From Okapia johnstoni (taxonomy: Eukaryota > Chordata > Mammalia > Artiodactyla > Giraffidae), in the NCBI GenBank assembly GCA_024291935.2, contig CM044315.1, positions 79,032,385-79,096,384 of the forward strand: 64,000 nucleotides of DNA, in the 5' to 3' direction. The notes under the pieces are model-generated. The model worked only from the letters and a program-made list of their open reading frames with translations. It did no database searches and was not told the DNA's origin. Below are positions 22,747 through 33,586 of this stretch, in pieces. The translations under genes were made by a program, and so were the position numbers. How positions within the stretch are numbered: position 1 is the stretch's first letter; the number at the start of each line of letters is the position of its first letter.

Positions 22747-23451
22747 CTAAAAAACAGTAAAAGTCTTAGAAGAAATCATACAACAAAAGCTCTGTGGCAT
22801 TGTATTTGGCAGTGATCTCTTTGATATGATACCAAAGGCAGAGTTAATAAAAGAAATTGGATTTCATGAAAACTAAAAATTTTGTACATCAAATGACACT
22901 ACCCATAAAGTAAAAAGGCAATGCACAGAATGGGAAAAAAGATTTATAAATCATATATCTGATAAGGAATTAATATCCAGAATATGTAAAGAACTACTAA
23001 AACTCAACAACAAAAGAGCAAACAACTTCATCCAAAAACAAGCTAAAGACTTAATAGACATTTCTCCAAAGAACATATACAATACAAAGCACATTTTAAA
23101 AATAGCTCAGCATCACTAATCATTAGGGAAATAAATGCAAATCAAAACTCTCTTGAGATAGCACCTCATACCTAGTAGGATGGCTATTACTTTAAGAAAC
23201 AAAACCCAGAAAAAACAGTGTTAACAAAGATATGGAGAAATTGGGACACTGCTGGTAGGAATGTAAAATGGTACAGCTGCTATGGAAAACAGTATGGAGG
23301 TTCCTTTAAATTATTAAAAATTAAATTACCATATGGTTCAGCAATTCTTCTGGGTGACATATACCCCCAAAAATTGAAAGTAAGGTCTCAAAGAAATATT
23401 TGTTCACCCTTATTCATAGCAGCATCATTCACCGTAGCTAAAATGCAAAAG

Positions 23452-23575
23452 AGGGACTTCCCTGGCAGTCCCATGGTTAAGACTGTGCTTCCACTGCATG
23501 GGACACAGGTTGAACCCCTGGTTGGGTAACTAAGATCCTGTGTGCTGCATGACTTGGCCAAAAAAAAGAAAAAGA
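23452..23575 (+). mobile_element. CHR-type SINE, short form
   Basis: Head 'gggacttccctggcagtccc', body 'actaagatcctgtgtgctgc' and A-rich tail 'ccaaaaaaaagaaaaag'. It lies inside the old L1 and shows no open frame of interest. Confidence 0.75.
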
Positions 23576-23691
23576 AAATGAGATGGATGAGTGGACAAAA
23601 TGTGGTAATACAGAAAATGGAATGTTATTCATACTTAAAAAGGAAGATAATTCTACAATATGCTATAGTATGAATGAACCTTGAGGACATT

Positions 23692-23912
23692 GCATGTGTG
23701 CTAAATCTCTTCAGTCAGGTCCAACTCTTTGAGACTTTATGGACTGTAGTCTGCAGGCCTCTCTGTCCATGGGATTCTCCAGGCAAGAATACTGGAGTGG
23801 GTTGCCATGCCCTCCTCCAGGGGATCTTCCTGCCCCAGGGATCAAACCCACATCTCTTATGTCTCCAGCATTGGCAGGCGGGTTCTTTACCACTAGCACC
23901 ACCTGGGAAGCC
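23692..23912 (-). mobile_element. Bov-tA SINE with a 35-bp flanking duplication
   Basis: A full reversed Bov-tA interrupts the L1. The flanking direct repeats at 23657-23691 and 23913-23947 match at 33 of 35 positions (from aatatgctata to gaggacatt). That is about twice the usual length of a SINE target-site duplication. Confidence 0.85.
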
Positions 23913-24235
23913 AATATGCTATAATATGAATGAATCTTGAGGACATTATGCTAAACGAAATAAGCCTGTCCCCAAAAGACAAATACTGTTTGATTCCACT
24001 TACATGGGGTACTTAGAGTAGTTATAATCATAGAGACACAAAGCAGCATGGCAGTTGCCAGGGGCTTGGGGGAGGGAAGAATGGAGAGTTATTTTACAAG
24101 ATGTAGTAAGTTATGAGGATGAATGGTGGTAATGTCTGTGCAACAATGTGAAATGTATTTAATACCACTGAAATGCACACATAAAAATGGCTAATATGAA
24201 ATGTTATGTGTATTTTAGCACATTTAAAAGAAAAC

Positions 24236-24757
24236 AAAGTATATAGGATAGGATCCAAAGCTTGCCAGCAAGACAGCATCAGGCATTCTTCTTCAGTTAG
24301 TTTGTAGCAGTTTATAGCTGTTCAGGAGCTATTCTTTACCCTCATTCTTCCAGGTGATGCTCAAGTATAAAGAAATGAGATGCACATGGAACAGGTCTAG
24401 TAGGTGCCCTGACTTAAAAGGCTTATGTCCCAAAGGAGTCAGTATCTTTTATAGAAGTTCCATAGGCATAGTAAGCAGGGTTCCCCTAAGGGCTGTGCCA
24501 AGTTAAAAGAGTCACCACTCAAGGGAGCCCAAAGATTTGGCATAAATTAGGTACTTATAATTCTTCCAGTTCTAACCAATCAGGTGTCATTTTTAGCCAT
24601 AATGTTGCTTAGGAACATAGTTGACATTCTACCTTTATCAGGTTTTCAGGGGAACACAGTTAAAATTTTAATCAAAGGTCAAAGTCTCATGAAGAAAGGT
24701 ACTTTTGTTAACCCTTTAACCATATACATACTAATCCATTTATACCTCACTGCAGGC
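24236..24757. other. Intronic sequence, no element recognised
   Basis: No gene, splice-flanked coding segment or repeat I can name is visible. The text around 24440-24560 could be an old LTR remnant, but I cannot show it. Confidence 0.45.
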
Positions 24758-24945
24758 TTCTTTGGTGGCTTAACAGTAAAGAATGCGTGGTTTAATCCCT
24801 GGGTCAGGAAGATCCCCTGGAAGAGAGCATGGCAACCCACTCCAGTATTCTTGCTGGGAAAATCCCATGGAAGGAGAAGCCTGGTGGTCTACAGTCCATG
24901 GGGTTGAAATGAGTCAGACAAGACTGAAACGACTGAGGAAACATA
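24758..24945 (+). mobile_element. Bov-tA SINE
   Basis: A plus-strand Bov-tA with a shortened head ('ggcttctttggtggcttaac') and the normal 'ccactccagtattcttgct' body. Similar words flank it (tacctcactgca and tatctcactaca), consistent with a decayed target-site duplication. Confidence 0.75.
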
Positions 24946-24964
24946 AATATCTCACTACAACAAA

Positions 24965-25105
24965 ATAGTGTTATTATCCCTTTTTACAGATGAGGAAAGT
25001 GAAGCACAGAGAAGTAATTTACTCAAGGTTTCATAACTATTAAAAGATGCTAGAACATGAACCCAGGCAGTATGACTCCAGCATGTGCACTCTTAAATCA
25101 CTGTG
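24965..25105 (-). repeat. MIR SINE
   Basis: Contains the reversed MIR core 'ttttacagatgaggaaagtg' and 'gaacccaggcagtatgactc'. This is an ancient mammalian SINE of the kind found in introns throughout placental mammals. Confidence 0.8.
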
Positions 25106-25114
25106 TTAGGCAGA

Positions 25115-25725
25115 ATAATAGCTTTCCAAAGATGTCTACATCTCAGTCATCTGGAGTCTGTGACTATGTTATATTATGAGATAAGGAGGAATTAAGATTA
25201 CAGAGAGGATTGAATTTACTAATCAGCTGGCCTTGAGTTGAGGAGGTTATCTTGGATTATCCAGGTAGTCCCAGTGCAGCCACAGTAGTCCTTATAAGAG
25301 AAAGAGGGAGGCAGGAGATTCAGTGTCAGACTGATACAGTGGAGATGCAGCCCTTACTAAGGCTGAAGATGGAGGAAGGGGCCACCAGCCAAGGAAAAGC
25401 TGGAAAAGGCAAGAAAATAGGTTTTTTTCCCTATAGCCTCCAGAAGGGATGCAGCCTTGCAGACACTTTTTTTGGCTGTGCTGAGTGACGTGTGGGATGT
25501 TAGTTCCCCAACCAGGGATCAAACTCATGTTCCCTGCAGTGGAGGTGCATGAGTCTTAACCATTGGACTGTGAGGGAAGTCCTGTAGACACTTTGATTTT
25601 AACCTAGTGAGGCCCGTTTTGGACTTCTATTTTCCAGAAATGTAAGATAATAAATTTGTGTTGTTTCAAGCCACCAAGTTTTTGGTAATTTGTTAACAGC
25701 AGCAATAAGAAACTAACATAATCAC
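25115..25725 (+). mobile_element. MaLR-type (MLT1-like) LTR with a SINE inside
   Basis: The text runs from 'aggcagaataatagctttcc' to 'aagccaccaagtttttggta' and ends 'gaaactaacata'. It contains the AATAAA-like 'agataataaatttgtgttgt' typical of MaLR LTR ends. A reversed CHR-type SINE lies inside it at about 25462-25582, flanked by gcagacactt and gtagacactt. The family call is from memory of the consensus. Confidence 0.6.
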
Positions 25726-25769
25726 TATACTATACTGCATCTCATATTATACTATACTTCTTGCTGCCA

Positions 25770-26215
25770 AGCCTTCCCACAAGGCTGGTTTGCTTCTGCA
25801 TATTCCATTCTGCCTCCTTTCCCTACTTCTGGCCCTCTCTTCAGCCTAGATTGTTGTTTCACCCTTGCGTTTTCATCTTACTCTGTGGGACTTCTCATAT
25901 TGCTTCTCAGGTAATATAGATCTTAGCTACCTGTCCACCTCCTTTTCACTTTCAAGATTTAACTCAAATATCACTACTGCCTGAAAGTCTTCTCTGAACT
26001 CCAGCCGCTCAGCCTGGACTAGTTATTCCTGCTCTGTTTTCTGTAATAGCATTTGCCAATCTTTGTCATAATATTTACTCTCTCAGTTATAAATGTTTAC
26101 TTGTCTGCTCTCCCACTAGACACTGTTTCTTCTCATTTTAGTATCTTTGGTACCCAGCCTAGAACCTAGCACATTTTAAGAGCTTAAATAAAGTTTGATG
26201 AATGAATCAATGAGT
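25770..26215 (+). repeat. L2 LINE 3' end
   Basis: Ends with the family's typical closing text 'cctagaacctagcacatttt' and 'gtttgatgaatgaatcaatg'. The upstream part 'tcaagatttaactcaaatat' also fits the L2 3' region. Ancient and non-coding. Confidence 0.7.
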
Positions 26216-27712
26216 TATTCTGTCTCTTAGAATTGCTGTTGGAATATTATATTTATCCTGAGCTTGAAAATCTTTTTTTTTCTTCATTAGAGTATGAAAA
26301 ATAAGAAAAATAGCTCACTATGGTGGCCATTAAAAATATGGTAATAACCCTGATGATCTGAGATTTGTCTTTTTCAACATTCATTGTCTCAGATGATCAT
26401 TAAGTTTTAGTGCTATTTCCCTAGATAATAGTGATTATTTTCCTTTTTCCCTTAAATTTTGCATGAGAAAAAAGTCAAATATTTTACCTGGCAAAACGTT
26501 TTGCATATTGGGTTTCCATGTGTGGTCTTACTTAGACCTTTGAGCCAAAGAAACTTCTTTGGCTCTTATCTTTGTGGACCTTCTAGATTTTTATCTTTCA
26601 GCTACCGCTCAGGTAAGAGTATGTCCATTCATCTCCCAGGAATCTTCACTTCCATGCCTACAAAAACATTCTGTAGCCTTCTTCTTCACTGTATTCTTGG
26701 TCTTGAGAGTCCCTACATGAACCACAGATGAACTCTTGAATCTTAACCTGGCTTATACAGGAGAAAACTTCACCTGACTCTTGTTTCTCCTACAGGCTCC
26801 TCAGTAAGCAAGTTTGCTGACTCACAGAAGGCAGCTTTTCTTTTCCTTGATGTCTATACCTTCTGAGTTCTGGTGTGCTATAATTCTGAGGCAAGGCCTG
26901 AATAAATTGAACTTTAGCTTAGATCATGACTGTTTTATGAACAAATTTAAACTCAGTTTAAAGAAAAGAAAAATAAATTACATTACACAGAGCATGAGAA
27001 CCCATAAAAGCACAATTCACAATTTAGATATTCCAAAGGTGATTCTGGGAATCTTTCTAAAGAAGTATACATGAGGAGGAACCTTCTGTTTTGCAGTTTT
27101 GTTCCCTGCTTTTGGGGATGAAGGAGCAAAGGAGTTAAAAGCCATATAAGAATAGTGGGCACAAGGGAAAGCTGGCCAATTGATGGGATTGTACAGTAAG
27201 AATGTAATTTTCATTCAGAAGAGTTGCTGACGTTAGAGATTTTTCCAGTGAAGAACGGCTCTTGGATCGAATGGATGATGTGACTGCATTTAGAACCCTG
27301 AATGAAGGCTTAGTGAGAATGTCTTCTGTTTGATTGGTGTTTGTATGGAATCAGATTACTGTAGAATGTGGAAAAATGGTTTGCTCAGTTTCTAAACAAA
27401 ATGAAAAGCATTGTCTTAATTGAATTTGTTTTGATATTCTTGCTGCCCCACACAGGTCAAGCTGCAAGATGGAACAAAAGAATAAAGCTAGAGGGTAATG
27501 TGAGGCCTTGACCAGAATGCTGTAAATGTTAGGAATGGTGTTCTTACTAGCATACGAAACCTTTAAATAAAGAATGTTATGAGGAATATGCATTCATCTC
27601 CATGTTAAAAAGGCCATGTTGGAAATAAAATGTCATGGAGTTTAGAAAAAAATGAGGATTAAGATCTCCTGAAAATTAGCCTTTTGATTGCTGCTAGAAT
27701 TTGATTATATGG
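26216..27712. other. Low-repeat intronic stretch with one coding-like island
   Basis: No young retrotransposon lies here, which is unusual for this window. The only notable item is the candidate exon at 27219-27312, described separately. The open frames at 26459-26731 and 26814-27074 have no recognisable domain and no matching splice sites. Confidence 0.5.
27219..27312 (+). other. Candidate alternative exon or coding-like island
   Basis: A pyrimidine-rich tract ending ttttcattcag (AG at 27217-27218) precedes a 94-bp segment. That segment reads openly as about 31 polar residues including VADVRDFSSEERLLDR and MDDVTAFRTLNEGL, then meets a donor-like ta|gtgaga at 27313. The frame stops at a TGA shortly after if not spliced. 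The composition is protein-like, but it matches no part of ZSWIM5 that I know, and 94 nt would shift the phase between exon 1 and exon 2. It may be a cryptic exon, a conserved non-coding element, a pseudogene scrap or chance. Confidence 0.25.
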
Positions 27713-27910
27713 GCTTCTCTGATGGGTCAGACGGTAAAGAATCCACCTGCAATGCGCAAGATCCAGGTTCAGTGCCTGGTTCAGGAAGGTCCCCTGGAGA
27801 AAGGAATGGCAACCCATTCCAGTATTCTTGCCTAGAGAATTCCATGGCCAAAAAAGCTTGGTGAGCTACAGTCCATGGGGTTACAAAGAGTTGGACATGA
27901 CTGAGCAACT
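27713..27910 (+). mobile_element. Bov-tA SINE
   Basis: A full plus-strand copy from 'gggcttctctgatgggtcag' to 'ggacatgactgagcaactaa'. It contains the usual central 'gtcccctggagaaaggaatg' block. Confidence 0.8.
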
Positions 27911-28069
27911 AACATACACATACAATACTTATGCATAGACATTTTTCTTTAAATCATTTGAGGTTAGGGCTCAGCTCCAAATGAGGGGGCCTTTAGATAT
28001 TGTAATAAAGAAGTTAACTGCAGTTATAGTGGGAATACTAACATAATAATATTTTTGTAGTATTACAGC

Positions 28070-28240
28070 ATGTGTGCTCAGTCTCTCAGTCATGTCTGAC
28101 TCTTTGAGACCCCATGGACTGTAGCTCGCCAGGTTCCTCTGTCCAGGCAAGAATACTAGAAATCTCGTGGACAGAGAGGCCTGGTGGGCTACGGTCCATG
28201 GGATCGCAAAAGAGTTGGACACAACTTAGTGACTAAACCA
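28070..28240. mobile_element. Fold-back Bov-tA (two inverted half-units)
   Basis: Bases 28074-28152 are the distal half of a Bov-tA in reverse orientation. Bases about 28160-28236 are the same half in forward orientation. The arms meet with only a few bases between them ('gaatactagaaatctcgtgg'), so the segment is a near-perfect long hairpin of about 75 bp per arm. The tRNA-like heads are absent. Confidence 0.75.
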
Positions 28241-30464
28241 CTACACCACCAGACACTATTGTAAATGCTACATATTAACTCATTTTAGTAGAATTTCAGT
28301 GTATTCTGGTGTCTTGATTGAGGCCATACAATCTCAAAGAAGTAGCTAGAAGCTTTTCCTCTTTGAAAAAGATATATGGGTAATTTTAATGCTTTAATAT
28401 AAATCTGAATACTATTTTGAAGACTTTTCAGAAATAAACATCTCATCACTCAATATTGTGGTTGATCAGAAATGGCTGTGGGTGTCCTTTTCCTTTTCCT
28501 ATTGAAAAGCAACTCTTGTTTAGTTTTCTGTTTTTCCCCATTGACGTAGACTACTAAATGGAGTAGGGTAATTTCTGGAAATCATTTTATAATTATATAT
28601 TGTCCTTTTCTCTGTTCAAATGAATAACCCAGGCAGTAGTTATTAGCCTATAACCTCCTTTTTGGCAATATGTATACCTTGTATATATGCACATTGTTTT
28701 TGCAGAGAACTGCTTAAGGGATGTGGTATTTTTTTAACTTGTGTTCAAATCTGTGAAGTGAGAAACAGGCATCTGATCTGCAGTTTTGAATAGGTTGGTT
28801 GTCCATCAGTATACAGACAGCTTATTCCATAAGTCTTCTGCTCCATAGAGGGGCTGGGGTGGGGGGATTGAATTTATCATTTTTAAGTGATTGTGCTTTA
28901 TGCATATTAGATGTTTAAATGAGTTTTCCAGACAAATCCTTCCCATTTTATTTTCTTCTACATAAAATGTTTCTAAAATAACAAAAGAAAGATAATTCAA
29001 TCTTTTAAAATATACACGTAATCCCTATAATAGAGATCCAAGTAGAAGAGTACTGGTAAACTAGGTAATGCAAGGGTATCTCCAAGTGAATGCCTGGGCT
29101 TGGGAAGTCTCATTATTCTGTAACTGTGTTGCTGGCACAGATGGAGAGCGGAGACCATTGCCTGCCGAAGCTGGTGCTGAGAAGGGCCTGTGGCTGCTCT
29201 TCAGAGGTTAATACAAGGAAACCCTCTTGATTTGCCAGAGGAGTCTGGGAGGGGAGCAGATGGCCACAAGAAGGGCCCTCCAGCTTACTCAGCTGCTCTG
29301 AGAAGCTTAGGGTGACCTCTCTAATACAAACAAACCAAATAGCTCTCAGGGTAATGGGGCAGCATCATTTATATTCCCAAATAACAATACTGCTCCTCAC
29401 TTTGCAATCTCTCGCACCCTCATCCAGTATGTGGGCGCCATCTGCTTCTTATAAACTTATATAGGCTGGTTGGGATTGCTGTTGACTGATATTTCTGGGA
29501 AATGTATTCTTTACTAATTACTTTCATATGAACCTGATAGGCATATAAGTATTATGTCTGTTTGCATAAGTAAGAAACTGAGGCAAAGAGGAATTGACGG
29601 GCATTGGAATTAGAACCCAAGCACCTTGATTCCTCAGCTTAGTGTATAATAGAATGAGCCCATAGAGCCATTCCAGTGCCCTTGTTAAGCAGTAGTTATC
29701 CAGCTTTTGAATAAGGTTTTCTAGAAGGAAAGTTAGTTATTTTGAGGATGTCACTTTCACAGTTTTAAGCCTTTGTGTGACTACCATTTTGCTAAGTGAC
29801 AGAAAGGAAAAAGAGTGGCTTCTAGTATACTGCTACAACCTTCCAGGAAACAGGAATTAAGTGAGAAGATCTAATTTATACTATATAGTTTCATCAAAAC
29901 CAAATTTGTTCAAGAGAAAAGTGTTCTGGTGCAAAGAAGTTACCTAGTTTGTGTGTGTGTACTTAAACTGACTATAAGAAAAATTATTCTTTTTGTGAAC
30001 CACTGCTCTCCTTTTCCCTGCCACTGGCTAAAACTACATTCATTTTCATGCATTAGCACCTGCTCAAGGGTCTGATGAATCAAAAGAGCAATGAGCAAAG
30101 TGGTTTTAATTGCCCAAGCTTTACTAGAGGCTTTTTTGCACTCAGAAACACAAAAGACTTTGAATGGTGTCAGAGGGCTATACTGAGAAGTGCTTTCCTT
30201 TAGAACTTTCAGATGATTCACTCCCTGTGCTGAGACATTGTCTTGTACAGATGAGTTCATGAGCCCATCTTCCTTCCAACTGTGAGAGTATCACAAGCAC
30301 TTGTAAGTTTCAGTTGCCTTTAACAATTGCCGAGGAAATCAGGCAAACATTAGAGCTTACTGACTTGTCGTTAGTGCATCTTTGTATAGCACTGTGCTTG
30401 CTAATTACTTTTATAAAATTCTGTACACGTAATTTTAACTGCATAGTTGTATTCAGTACGACTT
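28241..30464. other. Intronic sequence, mostly not recognised as repeat
   Basis: The stretch 29090-29460 is GC-richer than its surroundings and contains no repeat I know. It has E-box-like words and the motif cagatggc in two contexts (near 29260 and, reversed, near 29430), so it might be a regulatory block, but no coding frame is visible. Bases about 29510-29650 are a reversed MIR ('aagaaactgaggcaaagagg'). The rest is unassigned. Confidence 0.45.
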
Positions 30465-30705
30465 ATCGTAGTAGTTAAGAGTACAGGCTCTGGAAGCAGA
30501 CTACCTGGTGCAAAACCCACTTCAGCCTCTCATAGGCTGTGTGATGTTAGTTTCCTTTACTGTCTGAGCCTCAGTTTCATCATCTGAGAAAGGGCTAATA
30601 CACAAACCTATCCTGTAGAGCTGTTATGAGGACTTAGTTAGATAATACATGGAAAGTACTTAGAATACTCTCACACATAGTAAGTATCCAATGATTGTTA
30701 GCAAA
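30465..30705 (+). repeat. Near full-length MIR SINE
   Basis: Runs from 'agtagttaagagtacaggct' through the core 'gcctcagtttcatcatctga' to 'agtaagtatccaatgattgt'. An ancient element with no coding content. Confidence 0.85.
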
Positions 30706-31194
30706 TGAAACTTCATATTTTATATTTTAGAAAATGGGTTGAAGATTGGCAGAAGCATAACAGGTGTCCGTATGAGGCATAAATATGAATTATGGAAAAT
30801 AATATCAATGTTTAACTATTATTAGCTTGTATTAAAATTATTGTTACTTTGTTCACCATCCCAGTAAAACTGTTTAATTATTGGCTGATTTTATTTTATT
30901 ATAAAATCAGGAATTTCATAAGCATGCTTAATTCTCTGTGAATCATGAATGTGGATGTACAAATTAAAGATTCAGTTTAGTGTTCATTTATTCATTCATC
31001 CATAAACAAATACTTGCGAAACTCTTAAAATGTACCTGAGATGAAAACATAGGATGAAAAAGACAACCCCTATTTTCAAGGAGTTTACAATCTAAAGGGC
31101 AGAGGCAAATATAAAAACTATTAATTACACTGATATCAAGTACTGTAAGAGAGGTATGGCTGATAAAAAAAAAAGAGAGCTCAGGAAGCATTTA
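30706..31194 (-). repeat. Intron with reversed L2 3' end
   Basis: Bases about 30980-31185 begin 'ttcatttattcattcatcca' and continue 'caaggagtttacaatctaaa', the reversed L2 3' end. Bases 30706-30980 are unassigned. Confidence 0.6.
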
Positions 31195-31305
31195 GGACTT
31201 CCCTGGAGGTCCAGTGGTTAAGACTCCACACTCCCAATGCAGGGAGCAGGGGTTCAATCCCTGACTGGGAAAGATCGCGCGTGTTGCACCATCAAAGGAG
31301 GAGGA
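31195..31305 (+). mobile_element. CHR-type SINE, short form
   Basis: Head 'ggacttccctggaggtccag' and body 'caatccctgactgggaaaga'. The word gaagcattta flanks both sides (31185-31194 and about 31307-31316), which is the target-site duplication. Confidence 0.75.
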
Positions 31306-31802
31306 GAAGCATTTAATTCTCTAAGGATATTGGAAGATTCCCCAGAGTAGGTATCATTTGAGTTGAGAATTAGGATAAGGAAGTGAGAAACTCACACCTG
31401 GGGTGGGGACATAGAGGCTAAGAAAATTGCATAGTCAAGAATCTGCAAGTAGTTTAGTATGTTTAGTGCACTGAGAAGTGGCAGGAAGCAAGTCTGAAGA
31501 GATAAAAAGAGACTGCGTCATAAATTTGAACTTTGTCCTACTATCAGTTAGGAATCATTTGAAAGATTTTAAGCAAACATTTTTATAAATTTTTTTTCTA
31601 TGCCAGATTCTGTGTTAGATACCAAGACTATGAAATGAATAGGTCACAATTTAGTAGGAATGCCATGATTTAGGAAGATCATTCTGTTCATGTTATGGAA
31701 GATGAGAGGGAAATAAGACTAGGAGGCAGGAAGATTAGTTAATCCAAGTAGGAGATTATTATGATCTTAGTCTGAGGCAGTGTTAGGGGAGTTAAAGGAG
31801 AG
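31306..31802 (-). repeat. Ancient repeat remnants (L2/CR1-like), uncertain
   Basis: The wording ('aatctgcaagtagtttagta', 'aggaatcatttgaaagattt') resembles an ancient mammalian interspersed repeat also seen near 39300-39430. I cannot name the family with certainty. No gene is seen. Confidence 0.4.
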
Positions 31803-32415
31803 TGGCGTGGTCCGGGCGAGGGTTGGAAAAGGATTTCCAGACATGAGACAGAATGAGAGGGAAATAAAGTTTGTTAGAATGGGAGACACTGTTAGAACAG
31901 CGGGCCAGCTCAAGGGAGAACCAACACTGAACAGGGATCCTTGCTGCTGCTGCTGCTAAGTTGCTTCAGTCGTGTCTGACTCTGTGCGACCCCATAGACG
32001 GCAGCCCACCAGGCTCCTCTGTCCCTGGGATTCTCCAGGCAAGAATACTGGAGTGGGTTGCCATTTCCTTCTCCAGAACAGGGGTCCTTAGTCCACTTTT
32101 ATACCCAGGGTACAAGGAGTGGGATAGGGGTCTTGCGGGTCATTTGCTGATTGGATGAGGCATGTATACTCGGTGGGGGAAGAGTAAGGCAAATACCTTC
32201 TCCCTGTGTGCGGCAGCAGGAGAGACAGGTTATACTGCTTAGGAGGACCTGAAATCTGTTAATAGTTATAACATGGGGGAGGGAAGGACGATAAGGATCT
32301 GGTTTTTCCATTCCTGCATTCCAAGACCCTCCTGGTTTTATCTGCTCTTTCGTCCTTGGGTCACCACAGAGAGGGGCTGGAATGGAGAGATACTTAGGAG
32401 GCAGAATCTGCAACA
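31803..32415 (-). mobile_element. Possible ERV LTR, reverse orientation, with SINE inside
   Basis: Relatively GC-rich text begins tggcgtggtccgggcgag and ends gaatctgcaaca. It therefore has TG...CA termini, and on the minus strand a TATA-like gtataaaag (complement of about 32094-32102). The style matches ruminant gammaretrovirus-like LTRs, but I find no clear target-site duplication, so the boundaries are inferred. No internal viral genes are present. The BOV-A2 at 31943-32075 interrupts it. Confidence 0.5.
31943..32075 (-). mobile_element. BOV-A2-type SINE
   Basis: Starts with the (ctg)n run and 'ctaagttgcttcagtcgtgt', and ends 'gccatttccttctcca'. Flanking gaacagggatcctt (31929-31942) and gaacaggggtcctt (32076-32089) differ at one base and form the target-site duplication. 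Confidence 0.85.
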
Positions 32416-33586
32416 TTTAGTGACCCTCTTAGGTATAGAGCATCAGGAGAAGCTAGGATGCATCCCAGAGCCATGGCTCCTGCCTGCTTCTCCAGCCTCA
32501 TTGTATTCCCCTTTCCACCCCCATCCCCTGTCCCTATTGGCTTTCCAGTTGCTGGTCTTCTTTCCATTCTCTGAACAGTCAGTGTTCCTCTTGGTCTTTG
32601 CACCTCTGCATGGTCTTCCTTTCCCCTTTGCATATGCACTTTTTTTTTCTACCTGGAGTCATTACTCCATTACTTTGCCATTCCCCATCCTTTTGCCTAG
32701 TTAATTTTGATTTATTCTATAAAATTCTGCTCAAAATGTTATTTCCTCAAGGAGCCCATCCCTTACCACTCCCGTCCTTAAACCAGGTCATGTCTCCCAT
32801 ATTATATACACGACTTAGCGACTGAACAACAATCATTCTGTACTTTTTCATAATTAGAACTAAATAATTACCTGTGGATTTAGTTGTTAAATATGTCTCC
32901 CCAGCTAGACTATGTTATTGTTGTTGTTCAGTCGCTAAGTCATGGACAGCAGCATGCCAGGCTTCCCTGTCCTTCACCATCTCCTAGAGTTTGCTCAAAC
33001 TCATGTCCGTTGAGTTGGTGATGCCATCCAACCACCTCATCCTGTCTCCCCCTTTTCCTCCTGCCCTCAATCTTTCCCAGCATCAGAGTCTTTCCCAATG
33101 AGTTGTCTTTTCACAACAGGTCCCCGAAGTTATATAGATACTATAAACTCAGGGGTTGTTTGGTCTTTTTATAGATGTATCCTTGGGATCCAACATAGCA
33201 GATCTTAAATAGTTATTAGTTTAATGAATGAATTACTCTTGAGATACCTTTAGAAAGAGAAAAAATTAACATATTTATATGTTTTGGCTCTTTGAATTTC
33301 TTGTAGTCGCTTAGATAAGATATGTGCTGTCTTACACATGGATTACCAGGTTGAATCTGACCAGGGAGACCACATTTTGCATATTCTCTGCCATTTGTCT
33401 CTGTTAGGATTCCATTTTTTTTTTATCAGTTTGCAAATTTAGTATCATAGTAGCTGACCGTATACAAAGGATGAAAATTGAGTTAGTAAAAAAATTAAGT
33501 AACAGTACCCAACATCACTCTGATTTTCCTAAGCTAGGAAGATGAAATTAGTGTTTGGGGAACACTATAAATAGAAATAAAATGTG
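32416..33586 (+). repeat. L2 LINE with two small BovB-end insertions
   Basis: Bases about 32440-33230 resemble a plus-strand L2 3' half ('ctttgcacctctgcatggtc', 'tcctcaaggagcccatccct'). Inside it are a 20-30-bp BovB/Bov-tA tail piece (about 32809-32832, forward) and a 205-bp reversed BovB 3' fragment (32917-33122). The two share a 21-bp perfect inverted repeat (32812-32832 and 32921-32941). Bases 33230-33586 are unassigned. Confidence 0.6.

Larger units (their letters stand above)
22205..24235 (+). mobile_element. Old L1 LINE carrying three SINEs
   Basis: The segments 22205-22510, 22747-23451, 23576-23691 and 23948-24235 read in order as the ORF2 C-terminal region and 3' end of one plus-strand L1 ('cagtgtggtactggcataca', 'caagctaaagacttaataga', 'atttaaaagaaaacaaagta'). 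The only long frame, 23218-23529, is broken L1 ORF2 running into a SINE. Confidence 0.78.

Noticed and set aside
31943..31957. (CTG)n run as a possible triplet-repeat expansion site
   Set aside because: It is the standard start of this SINE subfamily, with about five units and no expansion.
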